Position numbers and translations under genes: made by a program
Notes under the pieces: model-generated
The model's database searches: none
What the model was told of the DNA's origin: nothing
What the model saw: the letters and a program-made list of their open reading frames with translations, nothing else
Assembly: GCA_003344405.1 (NCBI GenBank)
Contig: NOWV01000003.1
Location: 1,116,001 to 1,180,000, forward strand
Direction: 5' to 3'
Origin: Trichoplax sp. H2
Taxonomy: Eukaryota > Placozoa > Uniplacotomia > Trichoplacea
Length of the DNA: 64,000 nucleotides
Shown here: piece by piece, positions 63,801 to 64,000 of the stretch
Layout: each line of letters starts with the position of its first letter
How positions within the stretch are numbered: position 1 is the first letter of the stretch

Positions 63801-64000
63801 TTTAAGATATTACTGAGGCTTAAAATTTAAAATATTTTCTAATCTAACTTAGCCAAGCAGAGGTTGTAAAAATTCTTAAGATTAGTGGAGCTCATCTGCA
63901 TATCGGCGGAGAAGAAATAACTTTTTACCTAAATAAGTAGGTTTCGGCTTAAATATTAAGTGTATACACGAGAATTTAATTGTAATATTGGTTAGAGTTA
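60830..64000 (+). CDS. ASPG: ASPG-like asparaginase with ankyrin repeats (3' end beyond the window)
   Basis: Exons 60830-60941, 61336-61456, 61710-62158, 62362-62474, 62577-62762, 62878-62991, 63078-63278, 63477-63640 and 63853 to about 63936 give about 514 aa. The asparaginase domain has the first Thr motif YTGGTIGM (25-32), the second [11 protein letters not shown] (Thr130-Asp131) and [18 protein letters not shown]. The middle has [12 protein letters not shown] and [18 protein letters not shown]. After a linker comes an ankyrin repeat ([20 protein letters not shown]) and the start of another ([14 protein letters not shown]). This order is that of the animal 60-kDa lysophospholipase/L-asparaginase, which splits asparagine to aspartate and ammonia. 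The last exon either ends at the GTAGGT donor (63937) and continues outside, or stops at 63940. Exon 3 uses a TTAAG acceptor. Confidence 0.93.

Overview
This is a stretch of an AT-rich, intron-rich animal nuclear genome. Every gene I could assemble is split by GT-AG introns (one GC-AG), mostly short, and the proteins are animal-type: SDE2, CCDC32, ABHD12, GINS1/PSF1, POMT2, SPTLC2, a membrane-type globin, AKR1A1, PPP1R36 and an ankyrin-carrying asparaginase. Compact genes with vertebrate-like exon structure, low GC and 20-N scaffold gaps fit an early-branching metazoan. A placozoan (Trichoplax/Hoilungia type) is my best inference, but no sequence here proves it. No tRNA, rRNA or CRISPR array was seen.

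Layout: weak candidate exons (544-907,+); SDE2 (4341-6490,+); an unrecognised Lys-rich protein (7128-9396,-); CCDC32-like (11706-12462,+); ABHD12-like lipase (14138-17517,-); GINS1 (20006-23258,+); POMT2 (23739-29615,-); SPTLC2 (32799-36452,+); globin X-like globin (38784-44314,-); AKR1A1-like reductase (48879-50334,+); PPP1R36-like (53075-57344,-); ASPG-like asparaginase (60830 to beyond the window end,+). The eleven confident genes alternate strand without exception. Exon joins were worked out by hand from splice sites, reading phase and remembered family sequence, and each joined CDS keeps frame.

The five long divergent (promoter-to-promoter) intervals hold clusters of a self-complementary pentamer pair, TACTG/TACAG. 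For SDE2, CCDC32, GINS1, POMT2 and ASPG a cluster ends only about 90-150 bp upstream of the start codon. The convergent (3'-to-3') intervals almost lack it. This is the most interesting unexplained signal in the window. A second is a run of about eight different short hairpins upstream of the globin gene.

Both 20-N gaps join two versions of the same locus (identical apart from a few SNPs and one indel), so they look like uncollapsed haplotypes. The second pair gives a clean empty-site/filled-site comparison for a 588-bp solo LTR with a 5-bp target duplication.

Functionally the genes are mostly housekeeping: replication (GINS1, SDE2), sphingolipid and lysophospholipid metabolism (SPTLC2, ABHD12), protein O-mannosylation (POMT2), endocytosis (CCDC32), detoxification (AKR1A1), amino-acid metabolism (ASPG), a PP1 regulator usually linked to sperm/cilia (PPP1R36), and a probably membrane-anchored globin. 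I see no operon or shared pathway that explains the clustering.
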